Shown here piece after piece: positions 9,166 through 23,011 of a stretch of 64,000 nt of DNA (its first letter is position 1; each line of letters opens with the position of its first letter). The position numbers were made by a program, and so were the translations under genes. The DNA is from Osmia lignaria lignaria (taxonomy: Eukaryota; Arthropoda; Insecta; Hymenoptera; Megachilidae). The stretch is taken from positions 9,136,001-9,200,000 of the forward strand of contig NW_027478160.1 in NCBI RefSeq assembly GCF_051020975.1, read 5' to 3'. The notes under the pieces are model-generated. The model searched no databases. It saw only the letters and a list, made by a program, of their open reading frames with translations, and had not been told where the DNA came from.

Positions 9166-12100
9166 TCAGAAGCGTAGTTTTCGAGATATATCGAGATATT
9201 TAAAAGTTCCGAAGCCGCACCAACATAATAGAGATACAGAAACACCGTGGCCCCTTTCTTTGAGATAACTCTGCACTAGTGCGAGCCGCAAATGCCACTT
9301 CCAGCTTAGCTGTGCAGAAGAAGAACAACAAGAAGAAGAAATATCTCGAAATATGTCCGTCAGGCCCCTTCCGTTGAGATAAATATGCAAATATCTCGGA
9401 AACGAAGCGAGCTATGGCAAAATGTTAAGAGACCTTTTTTGTAGAGAATTAAGTTTCCTACTTTTTATGTTCTATGATATTTTTTGATCAGAAGCGTAGT
9501 TTTCGAGATATATCGAGATATTTAAAAGTTCCGAAGCCGCACCAACATAATAGAGATACAGAAACACCGTGGCCCCTTTCTTTGAGATAACTCTGCACTA
9601 GTGCGAGCCGCAAATGCCACTTCCAGCTTAGCTGTGCAGAAGAAGAACAACAAGAAGAAGAAATATCTCGAAATATGTCCGTCAGGCCCCTTCCCTTGAG
9701 ATAAATCTGCAAATATCTCGGAAACGAAGCGAGCTATGGCAAAATGTTAAGAGACCTTTTTTGTAGAGAATTAAGTTTCCTACTTTTTATGTTCTATGAT
9801 ATTTTTTGATCAGACGCGTAGTTCTCGAGATATATCAAGATATTTAAAAGTTCCGAAGCCGCACCAACATAATAGAGATACAGAAACACCGTGGCCCCTT
9901 TCTTTGAGATAACTCTGCACTATTGCGAGCTGCAAATGCCACTTCCAGCTTAGCTGTGCAGAAGAAGAACAACAAGAAGGAGAAATATCTCGAAATATGT
10001 CCGTCAGGCCCCTTCCCTTGAGATAAATCTGCAAATATCTCGGAAACGAAGAGAGCTATGGCAAAATGTTAAGAGACCTTTTTTGTAGAGAATTATGTTT
10101 CCTACAATTTATGTTCTATGATATTTTTTGATCAGAAGCGTAGTTTTCGAGATATATCGAGATATTTAAAAGTTCCGAAGCCGCACCAACATAATAGAGA
10201 TACAGAAACACCGTGGCCCCTTTCTTTGAGACAACTCTGCACTAGTGCGAGCCGCAAATGCCAGTTCCAGCTTAGCTGTGCAGAAGAACAACAACAAGAA
10301 GAAGAAATATCTCGAAATATGTCCGCCAGGCCCCTTCCCTTGAGATATATCTGCAAATATCTCGGAAACGAAGCGAGCTATGGCAAAATGTTAAGAGACC
10401 TTTTTTGTAGAGAATTAAGTTTCCTACTTTTTATGTTCTATGATATTTTTTGATCAGATGCGTAGTTCTCGAGATATATCAAGATATTTAAAAGTTCCGA
10501 AGCCGCACCAACATAATAGAGATACAGAAACACCGTGGCCCCTTTCTTTGAGATAACTCTGCACTATTGCGAGCCGCAAATGCCACTTCCAGCTTAGCTG
10601 TGCAGAAGAAGAACAACAAGAAGAAGAAATATCTCGAAATATGTCCGTCAGGCCCCTTCCCTTGAGATATATCTGCAAATATCTCGGAAACGAAGCGAGC
10701 TATGGCAAAATGTTAAGAGACCTTTTTTGTAGAGAATTAAGTTTCCTACTTTTTATGTTCTATGATATTTTTTGATCAGATGCGTAGTTCTCGAGATATA
10801 TCAAGATATTTAAAAGTTCCGAAGCCGCACCAACATATTAGAGATACAGAAACACCGTGGCCCCTTTCTTTGAGATAACTCTGCACTAGTGCGAGCCGCA
10901 AATGCCACTTCCAGCTTAGCTGTGCAGAAGAAGAACAACAAGAAGAAGAAATATCTCGAAATATGTCCGTCAGGCCCCTTCCCTTGAGATAAATCTGCAA
11001 ATATCTCGGAAACGAAGAGAGCTATGGCAAAATGTTAAGAGACCTTTTTTGTAGAGAATTATGTTACCTACAATTTATGTTCTATGATATTTTTTGATCA
11101 GAAGCGTAGTTTTCGAGATATATCGAGATATTTAAAAGTTCCGAAGCCGCACCAACATAATAGAGATACAGAAACACCGTGGCCCCTTTCTTTGAGATAA
11201 CTCTGCACTAGTGCGAGCCGCAAATGCCACTTCCAGCTTAGCTGTGCAGAAGAAGAACAACAAGAAGAAGAAATATCTCGAAATATGTCCGTCAGGCCCC
11301 TTCCGTTGAGATAAATATGCAAATATCTCGGAAACGAAGCGAGCTATGGCAAAATGTTAAGAGACCTTTTTTGTAGAGAATTAAGTTTCCTACTTTTTAT
11401 GTTCTATGATATTTTTTGATCAGACGCGTAGTTCTCGAGATATATCAAGATATTTAAAAGTTCCGAAGCCGCACCAACATAATAGAGATACAGAAACACC
11501 GTGGCCCCTTTCTTTGAGATAACTCTGCACTATTGCGAGCTGCAAATGCCACTTCCAGCTTAGCTGTGCAGAAGAAGAACAACAAGAAGGAGAAATATCT
11601 CGAAATATGTCCGTCAGGCCCCTTCCCTTGAGATAAATCTGCAAATATCTCGGAAACGAAGAGAGCTATGGCAAAATGTTAAGAGACCTTTTTTGTAGAG
11701 AATTATGTTTCCTACAATTTATGTTCTATGATATTTTTTGATCAGAAGCGTAGTTTTCGAGATATATCGAGATATTTAAAAGTTCCGAAGCCGCACCAAC
11801 ATAATAGAGATACAGAAACACCGTGGCCCCTTTCTTTGAGATAACTCTGCACTAGTGCGAGCCGCAAATGCCAGTTCCAGCTTAGCTGTGCAGAAGAACA
11901 ACAACAAGAAGAAGAAATATCTCGAAATATGTCCGCCAGGCCCCTTCCCTTGAGATAAATCTGCAAATATCTCGGAAACGAAGCGAGCTATGGCAAAATG
12001 TTAAGAGACCTTTTTTGTAGAGAATTATGTTACCTACAATTTATGTTCTATGATATTTTTTGATCAGAAGCGTAGTTTTCGAGATATATCGAGATATTTA

Positions 12101-15100
12101 AAAGTTCCGAAGCCGCACCAACATAATAGAGATACAGAAACACCGTGGCCCCTTTCTTTGAGATAACTCTGCACTAGTGCGAGCCGCAAATGCCACTTCC
12201 AGCTTAGCTGTGCAGAAGAAGAACAACAAGAAGAAGAAATATCTCGAAATATGTCCGTCAGGCCCCTTCCGTTGAGATAAATATGCAAATATCTCGGAAA
12301 CGAAGCGAGCTATGGCAAAATGTTAAGAGACCTTTTTTGTAGAGAATTAAGTTTCCTACTTTTTATGTTCTATGATATTTTTTGATCAGACGCGTAGTTC
12401 TCGAGATATATCAAGATATTTAAAAGTTCCGAAGCCGCACCAACATAATAGAGATACAGAAACACCGTGGCCCCTTTCTTTGAGATAACTCTGCACTATT
12501 GCGAGCTGCAAATGCCACTTCCAGCTTAGCTGTGCAGAAGAAGAACAACAAGAAGGAGAAATATCTCGAAATATGTCCGTCAGGCCCCTTCCCTTGAGAT
12601 AAATCTGCAAATATCTCGGAAACGAAGAGAGCTATGGCAAAATGTTAAGAGACCTTTTTTGTAGAGAATTATGTTTCCTACAATTTATGTTCTATGATAT
12701 TTTTTGATCAGAAGCGTAGTTTTCGAGATATATCGAGATATTTAAAAGTTCCGAAGCCGCACCAACATAATAGAGATACAGAAACACCGTGGCCCCTTTC
12801 TTTGAGATAACTCTGCACTAGTGCGAGCCGCAAATGCCAGTTCCAGCTTAGCTGTGCAGAAGAACAACAACAAGAAGAAGAAATATCTCGAAATATGTCC
12901 GCCAGGCCCCTTCCCTTGAGATAAATCTGCAAATATCTCGGAAACGAAGCGAGCTATGGCAAAATGTTAAGAGACCTTTTTTGTAGAGAATTAAGTTTCC
13001 TACTTTTTATGTTCTATGATATTTTTTGATCAGATGCGTAGTTCTCGAGATATATCAAGATATTTAAAAGTTCCGCGGCCGCACCAACATAATAGAGATA
13101 CAGAAACACCGTGGCCCCTTTCTTTGAGATAACTCTGCACTAGTGCGAGCCGCAAATGCCACTTCCAGCTTAGCTGTGCAGAAGAAGAACAACAAGAAGA
13201 AGAAATATCTCGAAATATGTCCGTCAGGCCCCTTCCCTTGAGATATATCTGCAAATATCTCGGAAACGAAGCGAGCTATGGCAAAATGTTAAGAGACCTT
13301 TTTTGTAGAGAATTAAGTTTCCTACTTTTTATGTTCTATGATATTTTTTGATCAGATGCGTAGTTCTCGAGATATATCAAGATATTTAAAAGTTCCGAAG
13401 CCGCACCAACATAATAGAGATACAGAAACACCGTGGCCCCTTTCTTTGAGATAACTCTGCACTATTGCGAGCTGCAAATGCCACTTCCAGCTTAGCTGTG
13501 CAGAGTAAGAACAACAAGAAGAAGAAATATCTCGAAATATGTCCGTCAGGCCAGTTCCTTTGAGCTGAATCTGCAAATATCTCGGAAACGAAGCGAGCTA
13601 TGGCAAAATGTTAAGAGACCGTTTTTGTAGAGAATTAAGTTTCCTACTTTTTATGTTCTATGATATTTTTTGATCAGATGCGTAGTTCTCGAGATATATC
13701 AAGATATTTAAAAGTTCCGAAGCCGCACCAACATAATAGAGATACAGAAACACCGTGGCCCCTTTCTTTGAGATAACTCTGCACTAGTGCGAGCCGCAAA
13801 TGCCAGTTCCAGCTTAGCTGTGCAGAAGAACAACAACAAGAAGAAGAAATATCTCGAAATATGTCCGCCAGGCCCCTTCCCTTGAGATATATCTGCAAAT
13901 ATCTCGGAAACGAAGCGAGCTATGGCAAAATGTTAAGAGACCTTTTTTGTAGAGAATTAAGTTTCCTACTTTTTATGTTCTATGATATTTTTTGATCAGA
14001 TGCGTAGTTCTCGAGATATATCAAGATATTTAAAAGTTCCGAAGCCGCACCAACATAATAGAGATACAGAAACACCGTGGCCCCTTTCTTTGAGATAACT
14101 CTGCACTATTGCGAGCTGCAAATGCCACTTCCAGCTTAGCTGTGCAGAGTAAGAACAACAAGAAGAAGAAATATCTCGAAATATGTCCGTCAGGCCAGTT
14201 CCTTTCAGCTGAATCTGCAAATATCTCGGAAACGAAGCGAGCTATGGCAAAATGTTAAGAGACCGTTTTTGTAGAGAATTAAGTTTCCTACTTTTTATGT
14301 TCTATGATATTTTTTGATCAGATGCGTAGTTCTCGAGATATATCAAGATATTTAAAAGTTCCGAAGCCGCACCAACATAATAGAGATACAGAAACACCGT
14401 GGCCCCTTTCTTTGAGATAACTCTGCACTAGTGCGAGCCGCAAATGCCACTTCCAGCTTAGCTGTGCAGAAGAAGAACAACAAGAAGAAGAAATATCTCG
14501 AAATATGTCCGTCAGGCCCCTTCCCTTGAGATATATCTGCAAATATCTCGGAAACGAAGCGAGCTATGGCAAAATGTTAAGAGACCTTTTTTGTAGAGAA
14601 TTAAGTTTCCTACTTTTTATGTTCTATGATATTTTTTGATCAGATGCGTAGTTCTCGAGATATATCAAGATATTTAAAAGTTCCGAAGCCGCACCAACAT
14701 AATAGAGATACAGAAACACCGTGGCCCCTTTCTTTGAGATAACTCTGCACTAGTGCGAGCCGCAAATGCCACTTCCAGCTTAGCTGTGCAGAAGAAGAAC
14801 AACAAGAAGAAGAAATATCTCGAAATATGTCCGTCAGGCCCCTTCCCTTGAGATAAATCTGCAAATATCTCGGAAACGAAGAGAGCTATGGCAAAATGTT
14901 AAGAGACCTTTTTTGTAGAGAATTATGTTACCTACAATTTATGTTCTATGATATTTTTTGATCAGAAGCGTAGTTTTCGAGATATATCGAGATATTTAAA
15001 AGTTCCGAAGCCGCACCAACATAATAGAGATACAGAAACACCGTGGCCCCTTTCTTTGAGATAACTCTGCACTAGTGCGAGCCGCAAATGCCACTTCCAG

Positions 15101-15605
15101 CTTAGCTGTGCAGAAGAAGAACAACAAGAAGAAGAAATATCTCGAAATATGTCCGTCAGGCCCCTTCCGTTGAGATAAATATGCAAATATCTCGGAAACG
15201 AAGCGAGCTATGGCAAAATGTTAAGAGACCTTTTTTGTAGAGAATTAAGTTTCCTACTTTTTATGTTCTATGATATTTTTTGATCAGACGCGTAGTTCTC
15301 GAGATATATCAAGATATTTAAAAGTTCCGAAGCCGCACCAACATAATAGAGATACAGAAACACCGTGGCCCCTTTCTTTGAGATAACTCTGCACTATTGC
15401 GAGCTGCAAATGCCACTTCCAGCTTAGCTGTGCAGAAGAAGAACAACAAGAAGGAGAAATATCTCGAAATATGTCCGTCAGGCCCCTTCCCTTGAGATAA
15501 ATCTGCAAATATCTCGGAAACGAAGAGAGCTATGGCAAAATGTTAAGAGACCTTTTTTGTAGAGAATTATGTTTCCTACAATTTATGTTCTATGATATTT
15601 TTTGA
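9166..15605 (+). repeat. Satellite segment built from three marker monomers (trimer and dimer repeats)
   Basis: Three recognisable monomers recur in order: one with CCTTCCGTTGAG, one with ACAAGAAGGAGAAA, and one with AACAACAACAAGAAG plus GTCCGCCAGG. They form a tandem trimer at 11098-12063 and 12064-13029 (966 bp apart). The first two recur as a pair at 14962-15605, and a looser version lies at 9166-10453. The first marker monomer of each later copy is preceded by ATTATGTTACCTAC (near 11061, 12027 and 14927), which supports true duplication. A dimer with CAGAGTAAGAACAAC follows: 13352-13995, then partly 13996-14317. No gene is seen. Confidence 0.88.
13075..13082. other. Unusual GCGGCCGC site in one monomer
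   Basis: The usual TTCCGAAGCCGC becomes TTCCGCGGCCGC through two adjacent changes, AA to CG. I did not notice this form in any other monomer. It makes an 8-bp GC-only palindrome in an AT-rich array, which would serve as a rare physical-map landmark. Confidence 0.85.
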
Positions 15606-18600
15606 TCAGAAGCGTAGTTTTCGAGATATATCGAGATATTTAAAAGTTCCGAAGCCGCACCAACATAATAGAGATACAGAAACACCGTGGCCCCTTTCTT
15701 TGAGATAACTCTGCACTAGTGCGAGCCGCAAATGCCACTTCCAGCTTAGCTGTGCAGAAGAAGAACAACAAGAAGAAGAAATATCTCGAAATATGTCCGT
15801 CAGGCCCCTTCCCTTGAGATAAATATGCAAATATCTCGGAAACGAAGCGAGCTATGGCAAAATGTTAAGAGACCTTTTTTGTAGAGAATTAAGTTTCCTA
15901 CTTTTTATGTTCTATGATATTTTTTGATCAGATGCGTAGTTCTCGAGATATATCAAGATATTTAAAAGTTCCGAAGCCGCACCAACATAATAGAGATACA
16001 GAAACACCGTGGCCCCTTTCTTTGAGATAACTCTGCACTATTGCGAGCTGCAAATGCCACTTCAAGCTTAGCTGTGCAGAGGAAGAACAACAAGAAGAAG
16101 AAATATCTCGAAATATGTCCGTCAGGCCAGTTCCTTTGAGCTGAATCTGCAAATATCTCGGAAACGAAGCGAGCTATGGCAAAATGTTAAGAGACCTTTT
16201 TTATAGAGAATTAAGTTTCCTACCTTTTATGTTCTATGATATTTTTTGATCAGATGCGTAGTTCTCGAGATATATCAAGATATTTAAAAGTTCCGAAGCC
16301 GCACCAACATAATAGAGATACAGAAACACCGTGGCCCCTTTCTTTGAGATAACTCTGCACTATTGCGAGCTGTAAATGCCACTTCCAGCTTAGCTGTGCA
16401 GAAGAAGAACAACAAGAAGAAGAAATATCTCGAAATATGTCCGTCAGGCCCCTTCCCTTGAGATATATCTGCACATATCTCGGAAACGAAGCGAGCTATG
16501 GCAAAATGTTAAGAGACCTTTTTTGTAGAGAATTATGTTTCCTACAATTTATGTTCTATGATATTTTTTGATCAGAAGCGTAGTTTTCGAGATATATCGA
16601 GATATTTAAAAGTTCCGAAGGCGCACCAACATAATAGAGATACAGAAACACCGTGGCCCCTTTCTTTGAGATAACTCTGCACTAGTGCGAGCCGCAAATG
16701 CCACTTCCAGCTTAGCTGTGCAGAAGAAGAACAACAAGAAGAAGAAATATCTCGAAATATGTCCGTCAGGCCCCTTCCCTTGAGATAAATCTGCAAATAT
16801 CTCGGAAACGAAGCGAGCTATGGCAAAATGTTAAGAGACCTTTTTTGTAGAGAATTAAGTTTCCTACTTTTTATGTTCTATGATATTTTTTGATCAGATG
16901 CGTAGTTCTCGAGATATATCAAGATATTTAAAAGTTCCGAAGCCGCACCAACATAATAGAGATACAGAAACACCGTGGCCCCTTTCTTTGAGATAACTCT
17001 GCACTATTGCGAGCTGGAAATGCCACTTCCAGTTTAGCTGTGCAGAAGAAGAACAACAAGAAGAAGAAATATCTCGAAATATGTCCGTTAGGCCCCTTCC
17101 CTTGAGATGAATCTGCAAATATCTCGGAAACGAAGCGAGCTATGGCAAAATGTTAAGAGACCTTTTTTGTAGAGAATTAAGTTTCCTACTTTTTATGTTC
17201 TATGATATTTTTTGATCCGAAGCGTAGTTTTCGAGATATATCGAGATATTTAAAAGTTCCGAAGCCGCACCAACATAATAGAGATACAGAAACACCGTGG
17301 CCCCTTTCTTTGAGATAACTCTGCACTAGTGCGAGCCGCAAATGCCACTTCCAGCTTAGCTGTGCAGAAGAAGAACAACAAGAAGAAGAAATATCTCGAA
17401 ATATGTCCGTCAGGCCCCTTCCCTTGAGATAAATATGCAAATATCTCGGAAACGAAGCGAGCTATGGCAAAATGTTAAGAGACCTTTTTTGTAGAGAACT
17501 AAGTTTCCTACTTTTTATGTTCTATGATATTTTTTGATCAGATGCGTAGTTCTCGAGATATATCAAGATATTTAAAAGTTCCGAAGCCGCACCAACATAA
17601 TAGAGATACAGAAACACCGTGGCCCCTTTCTTTGAGATAACTCTGCACTAGTGCGAGCCGCAAATGCCACTTCCAGCTTAGCTGTGCAGAAGAAGAACAA
17701 CAAGAAGAAGAAATATCTCGAAATATGTCCGTCAGGCCCCTTCCCTTGAGATAAATCTGCAAATATCTCGGAAACGAAGCGAGCTATGGCAAAATGTTAA
17801 GAGACCTTTTTTGTAGAGAATTAAGTTTCCTACTTTTTATGTTCTATGATATTTTTTGATCAGATGCGTAGTTCTCGAGATATATCAAGATATTTAAAAG
17901 TTCCGAAGCCGCACCAACATAATAGAGATACAGAAACACCGTGGCCCCTTTCTTTGAGATAACTCTGCACTAGTGCGAGCCGCAAATGCCACTTCCAGCT
18001 TAGCTGTGCAGAAGAAGAACAACAAGAAGAAGAAATATCTCGAAATATCTCCGTCAGGCCCCTTCCCTTGAGATATATCTGCAAATATCTCGGAAACGAA
18101 GCGAGCTATGGCAAAATGTTAAGAGACCTTTTTTGTAGAGAATTATGTTGCCTACAATTTATGTTCTATGATATTTTTTGATCAGAAGCGTAGTTTTCGA
18201 GATATATCGTGATATTTAAAAGTTCCGAAGCCGCACCAACATAATAGAGATACAGAAACACCGTGGCCCCTTTCTTTGAGATAACTCTGCACTATTGCGA
18301 GCTGCAAATGCCACTTCCAGCTTAGCTGTGCAGAGGAAGAACAACAAGAAGAAGAAATATCTCGAAATATGTCCGTCAGGCCAGTTCCTTTGAGCTGAAT
18401 CTGCAAATATCTCGGAAACGAAGCGAGCTATGGCAAAATGTTAAGAGACCGTTTTTGTAGAGAATTAAGTTTCCTACTTTTTATGTTCTATGATATTTTT
18501 TGGTCAGATGCGTAGTTCTCGAGATATATCAAGATATTTAAAAGTTCCGAAGCCGCACCAACATAATAGAGATACAGAAACACCGTGGCCCCTTTCTTTG

Positions 18601-19791
18601 AGATAACTCTGCACTAGTGCGAGCCGCAAATGCCACTTCCAGCTTAGCTGTGCAGAAGAAGAACAACAAGAAGAAGAAATATCTCGAAATATGTCCGTCA
18701 GACCCCTTCCCTTGAGATGAATCTGCCAATATCTCGGAAACGAAGCGAGCTATGGCAAAATGTTAAGAGACCTTTTTTGTAGAGAATTAAGTTTCCTACT
18801 TTTCATGTTCTATGATATTTTTTGATCAGAAGCGTAGTTTTCGAGATATATCGAGATATTTAAAAGTTCCGAAGGCGCACCAACATAATAGAGATACAGA
18901 AACACCGTGGCCCCTTTCTTTGAGATAACTCTGCACTATTGCGAGCTGCAAATGCCACTTCCAGCTTAGCTGTGCAGAGGAAGAACAACAAGAAGAAGAA
19001 ATATCTCGAAATATGTCCGTCAGGCCAGTTCCTTTGAGCTGAATCTGCAAATATCTCGGAAACGAAGCGAGCTATGGCAAAATGTTAAGAGACCGTTTTT
19101 GTAGAGAATTAAGTTTCCTACTTTTTATGTTCTATGATATTTTTTGATCAGATGCGTAGTTCTCGAGATATATCAAGATATTTAAAAGTTCCGAAGCCGC
19201 ACCAACATAATAGAGATACAGAAACACCGTGGCCCCTTTCTTTGAGATAACTCTGCACTAGTGCGAGCCGCAAATGCCACTTCCAGCTTAGCTGTGCAGA
19301 AGAAGAACAACAAGAAGAAGAAATATCTCGAAATATGTCCGTCAGACCCCTTCCCTTGAGATGAATCTGCAAATATCTCGGAAACGAAGCGAGCTATGGC
19401 AAAATGTTAAGAGACCTTTTTTGTAGAGAATTAAGTTTCCTACTTTTTATGTTCTATGATATTTTTTGATCAGAAGCGTAGTTTTCGAGATATATCGAGA
19501 TATTTAAAAGTTCCGAAGGCGCACCAACATAATAGAGATACAGAAACACCGTGGCCCCTTTCTTTGAGATAACTCTGCACTAGTGCGAGCCGCAAATGCC
19601 ACTTCCAGCTTAGCTGTGCAGAAGAAGAACAACAAGAAGAAGAAATATCTCGAAATATGTCCGTCAGGCCCCTTCCCTTGAGATAAATCTGCAAATATCT
19701 CGGAAACGAAGCGAGCTATGGCAAAATGTTAAGAGACCTTTTTTGTAGAGAATTAAGTTTCCTACTTTTTATGTTCTATGATATTTTTTGA
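15606..19791 (+). repeat. Satellite segment with mixed monomers, partial copies elsewhere
   Basis: Thirteen monomers of several classes lie here. Markers include CCGAAGGCGCACC (near 16617, 18873 and 19515) and TTTGATCCGAAG (17213-17224). The stretch of about 17186-18503 resembles 22338-23655, sixteen units (5152 bp) further on. Both contain the CTCCGTCAGG variant followed by a monomer with ATATCGTGATAT. The copy stops near 18503, where TTGGTCAG appears only in the left version. No gene is seen. Confidence 0.85.
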
Positions 19792-22700
19792 TCAGATGCG
19801 TAGTTCTCGAGATATATCAAGATATTTAAAAGTTCCGAAGCCGCACCAACATAATAGAGATACAGAAACACCGTGGCCCCTTTCTTTGAGATAACTCTGC
19901 ACTACTGCGAGCTGGAAATGCCACTTCCAGTTTAGCTGTGCAGAAGAAGAACAACAAGAAGAAGAAATATCTCGAAATATGTCCGTTAGGCCCCTTCCCT
20001 TGAGATAAATCTGCAAATATCTCGGAAACGAAGCGAGCTATGGCAAAATGTTAAGAGACCTTTTTTGTAGAGAATTAAGTTTCCTACTTTTTATGTTCTA
20101 TGATATTTTTTGATCAGAAGCGTAGTTTTCGAGATATATCGATATATTTAAAAGTTCCGAAGCCGCACCAACATAATAGAGATACAGAAACACCGTGGCC
20201 CCTTTCTTTGAGATAACTCTGCACTAGTGCGAGCCGCAAATGCCACTTCCAGCTTAGCTGTGCAGAAGAAGAACAACAAGAAGAAGAAATATCTCGAAAT
20301 ATGTCCGTCAGGCCCCTTCCCTTGAGATAAATATGCAAATATCTCGGAAACGAAGCGAGCTATGGCAAAATGTTAAGAGACCTTTTTTGTAGAGAATTAA
20401 GTTTCCTACTTTTTATGTTCGATGATATTTTTTGATCAGATGCGTAGTTCTCGAGATATATCAAGATATTTAAAAGTTCCGAAGCTGCACCAACATAATA
20501 GAGGTACAGAAACACCGTGGCCTCTTTCTTTGAGATAACTCTGCACTATTGCGAGCTGCAAATGCCACTTCGAGCTTAGCTGTGCAGAAGAAGAACAACA
20601 AGAAGAAGAAATATCTCGAAATATGTCCGTCAGACCCGTTCCCTTGAGATGAATCTGCAAATATCTCGGAAACGAAGCGAGCTATGGCAAAATGTTAAGA
20701 GACCTTTTTTGTAGAGAATTAAGTTTCCTACTTTTTATGTTGTATGATATTTTTTGATCCGAAGCGTAGTTTTCGAGATATATCGGGATATTTAAAAGTT
20801 CCGAAGCCGCACCAACATAATAGAGATACAGAAACACCGTGGCCCCTTTCTTTGAGATAACTCTGCACTAGTGCGAGCCGCAAATGCCACTTCCAGCTTA
20901 GCTGTGCAGAAGAAGAACAACAAGAAGAAGAAATATCTCGAAATATGTCCGTCAGGCCCCTTCCCTTGAGATAAATATGCAAATATCTCGGAAACGAAGC
21001 GAGCTATGGCAAAATGTTAAGAGACCTTTTTTGTAGAGAATTAAGTTTCCTACTTTTTATGTTCTATGATATTTTTTGATCAGATGCGTAGTTCTCGAGA
21101 TATATCAAGATATTTAAAAGTTCCGAAGCCGCACCAACATAATAGAGATACAGAAACACCGTGGCCCCTTTCTTTGAGATAACTCTGCAGTAGTGCGAGC
21201 CGCAAATGCCACTTCCAGCTTAGCTGTGCAGAAGAAGAACAACAAGAAGAAGAAATATCTCGAAATATGTCCGTCAGGCCCCTTCCCTTGAGATAAATCT
21301 GCAAATATCTCGGAAACGAAGCGAGCTATGGCAAAATGTTAAGAGACCTTTTTTGTAGAGAATTAAGTTTCCTACTTTTTATGTTCTATGATATTTTTTG
21401 ATCAGATGCGTAGTTCTCGAGATATATCAAGATATTTAAAAGTTCCGAAGCCGCACCAACATAATAGAGATACAGAAACACCGTGGCCCCTTTCTTTGAG
21501 ATAACTCTGCACTACTGCGAGCTGGAAATGCCACTTCCAGTTTAGCTGTGCAGAAGAAGAACAACAAGAAGAAGAAATATCTCGAAATATGTCCGTTAGG
21601 CCCCTTCCCTTGAGATAAATCTGCAAATATCTCGGAAACGAAGCGAGCTATGGCAAAATGTTAAGAGACCTTTTTTGTAGAGAATTAAGTTTCCTACTTT
21701 TTATGTTCTATGATATTTTTTGATCAGAAGCGTAGTTTTCGAGATATATCGATATATTTAAAAGTTCCGAAGCCGCACCAACATAATAGAGATACAGAAA
21801 CACCGTGGCCCCTTTCTTTGAGATAACTCTGCACTAGTGCGAGCCGCAAATGCCACTTCCAGCTTAGCTGTGCAGAAGAAGAACAACAAGAAGAAGAAAT
21901 ATCTCGAAATATGTCCGTCAGGCCCCTTCCCTTGAGATAAATATGCAAATATCTCGGAAACGAAGCGAGCTATGGCAAAATGTTAAGAGACCTTTTTTGT
22001 AGAGAATTAAGTTTCCTACTTTTTATGTTCGATGATATTTTTTGATCAGATGCGTAGTTCTCGAGATATATCAAGATATTTAAAAGTTCCGAAGCTGCAC
22101 CAACATAATAGAGGTACAGAAACACCGTGGCCTCTTTCTTTGAGATAACTCTGCACTATTGCGAGCTGCAAATGCCACTTCGAGCTTAGCTGTGCAGAAG
22201 AAGAACAACAAGAAGAAGAAATATCTCGAAATATGTCCGTCAGACCCGTTCCCTTGAGATGAATCTGCAAATATCTCGGAAACGAAGCGAGCTATGGCAA
22301 AATGTTAAGAGACCTTTTTTGTAGAGAATTAAGTTTCCTACTTTTTATGTTGTATGATATTTTTTGATCCGAAGCGTAGTTTTCGAGATATATCGAGATA
22401 TTTAAAAGTTCCGAAGCCGCACCAACATAATAGAGATACAGAAACACCGTGGCCCCTTTCTTTGAGATAACTCTGCACTAGTGCGAGCCGCAAATGCCAC
22501 TTCCAGCTTAGCTGTGCAGAAGAAGAACAACAAGAAGAAGAAATATCTCGAAATATGTCCGTCAGGCCCCTTCCCTTGAGATAAATATGCAAATATCTCG
22601 GAAACGAAGCGAGCTATGGCAAAATGTTAAGAGACCTTTTTTGTAGAGAATTAAGTTTCCTACTTTTTATGTTCTATGATATTTTTTGATCAGATGCGTA

Positions 22701-23011
22701 GTTCTCGAGATATATCAAGATATTTAAAAGTTCCGAAGCCGCACCAACATAATAGAGATACAGAAACACCGTGGCCCCTTTCTTTGAGATAACTCTGCAG
22801 TAGTGCGAGCCGCAAATGCCACTTCCAGCTTAGCTGTGCAGAAGAAGAACAACAAGAAGAAGAAATATCTCGAAATATGTCCGTCAGGCCCCTTCCCTTG
22901 AGATAAATCTGCAAATATCTCGGAAACGAAGCGAGCTATGGCAAAATGTTAAGAGACCTTTTTTGTAGAGAATTAAGTTTCCTACTTTTTATGTTCTATG
23001 ATATTTTTTGA
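19792..23011 (+). repeat. Tandem 5-mer higher-order repeat (1610 bp x 2)
   Basis: The five monomers at 19792-21401 are followed by a near-identical set at 21402-23011. Shared private variants, in order, are CACTACTGCGAGCTGG, ATATATCGATATAT, GAAGCTGCACC with AGAGGTACAG and CTTCGAGCTT, TTTGATCCGAAG, and CTCTGCAGTAGTG. The one difference I noticed is ATCGGGATAT near 20780 against ATCGAGATAT in the second copy. Such identity implies a recent duplication, or an assembly effect. Confidence 0.93.
20134..20147. repeat. 14-bp palindrome ATATATCGATATAT, class-specific
   Basis: A G-to-T change in the GAGATATATCGAGATATT region makes a perfect 14-bp palindrome. The same form occurs at 21744-21757, 30117-30130, 32693-32706 and 36235-36248. 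The five copies are spaced as expected from the 5-mer, 8-mer and 11-mer duplications, so they probably reflect at most two independent changes that were then amplified. Confidence 0.85.

Noticed and set aside
10118..10453. A 111-codon plus-strand frame with an ATG start
   Set aside because: It exists only because GAGATAACTC became GAGACAACTC near 10229 and removed a stop. It runs across a monomer boundary and has no counterpart in other monomers.
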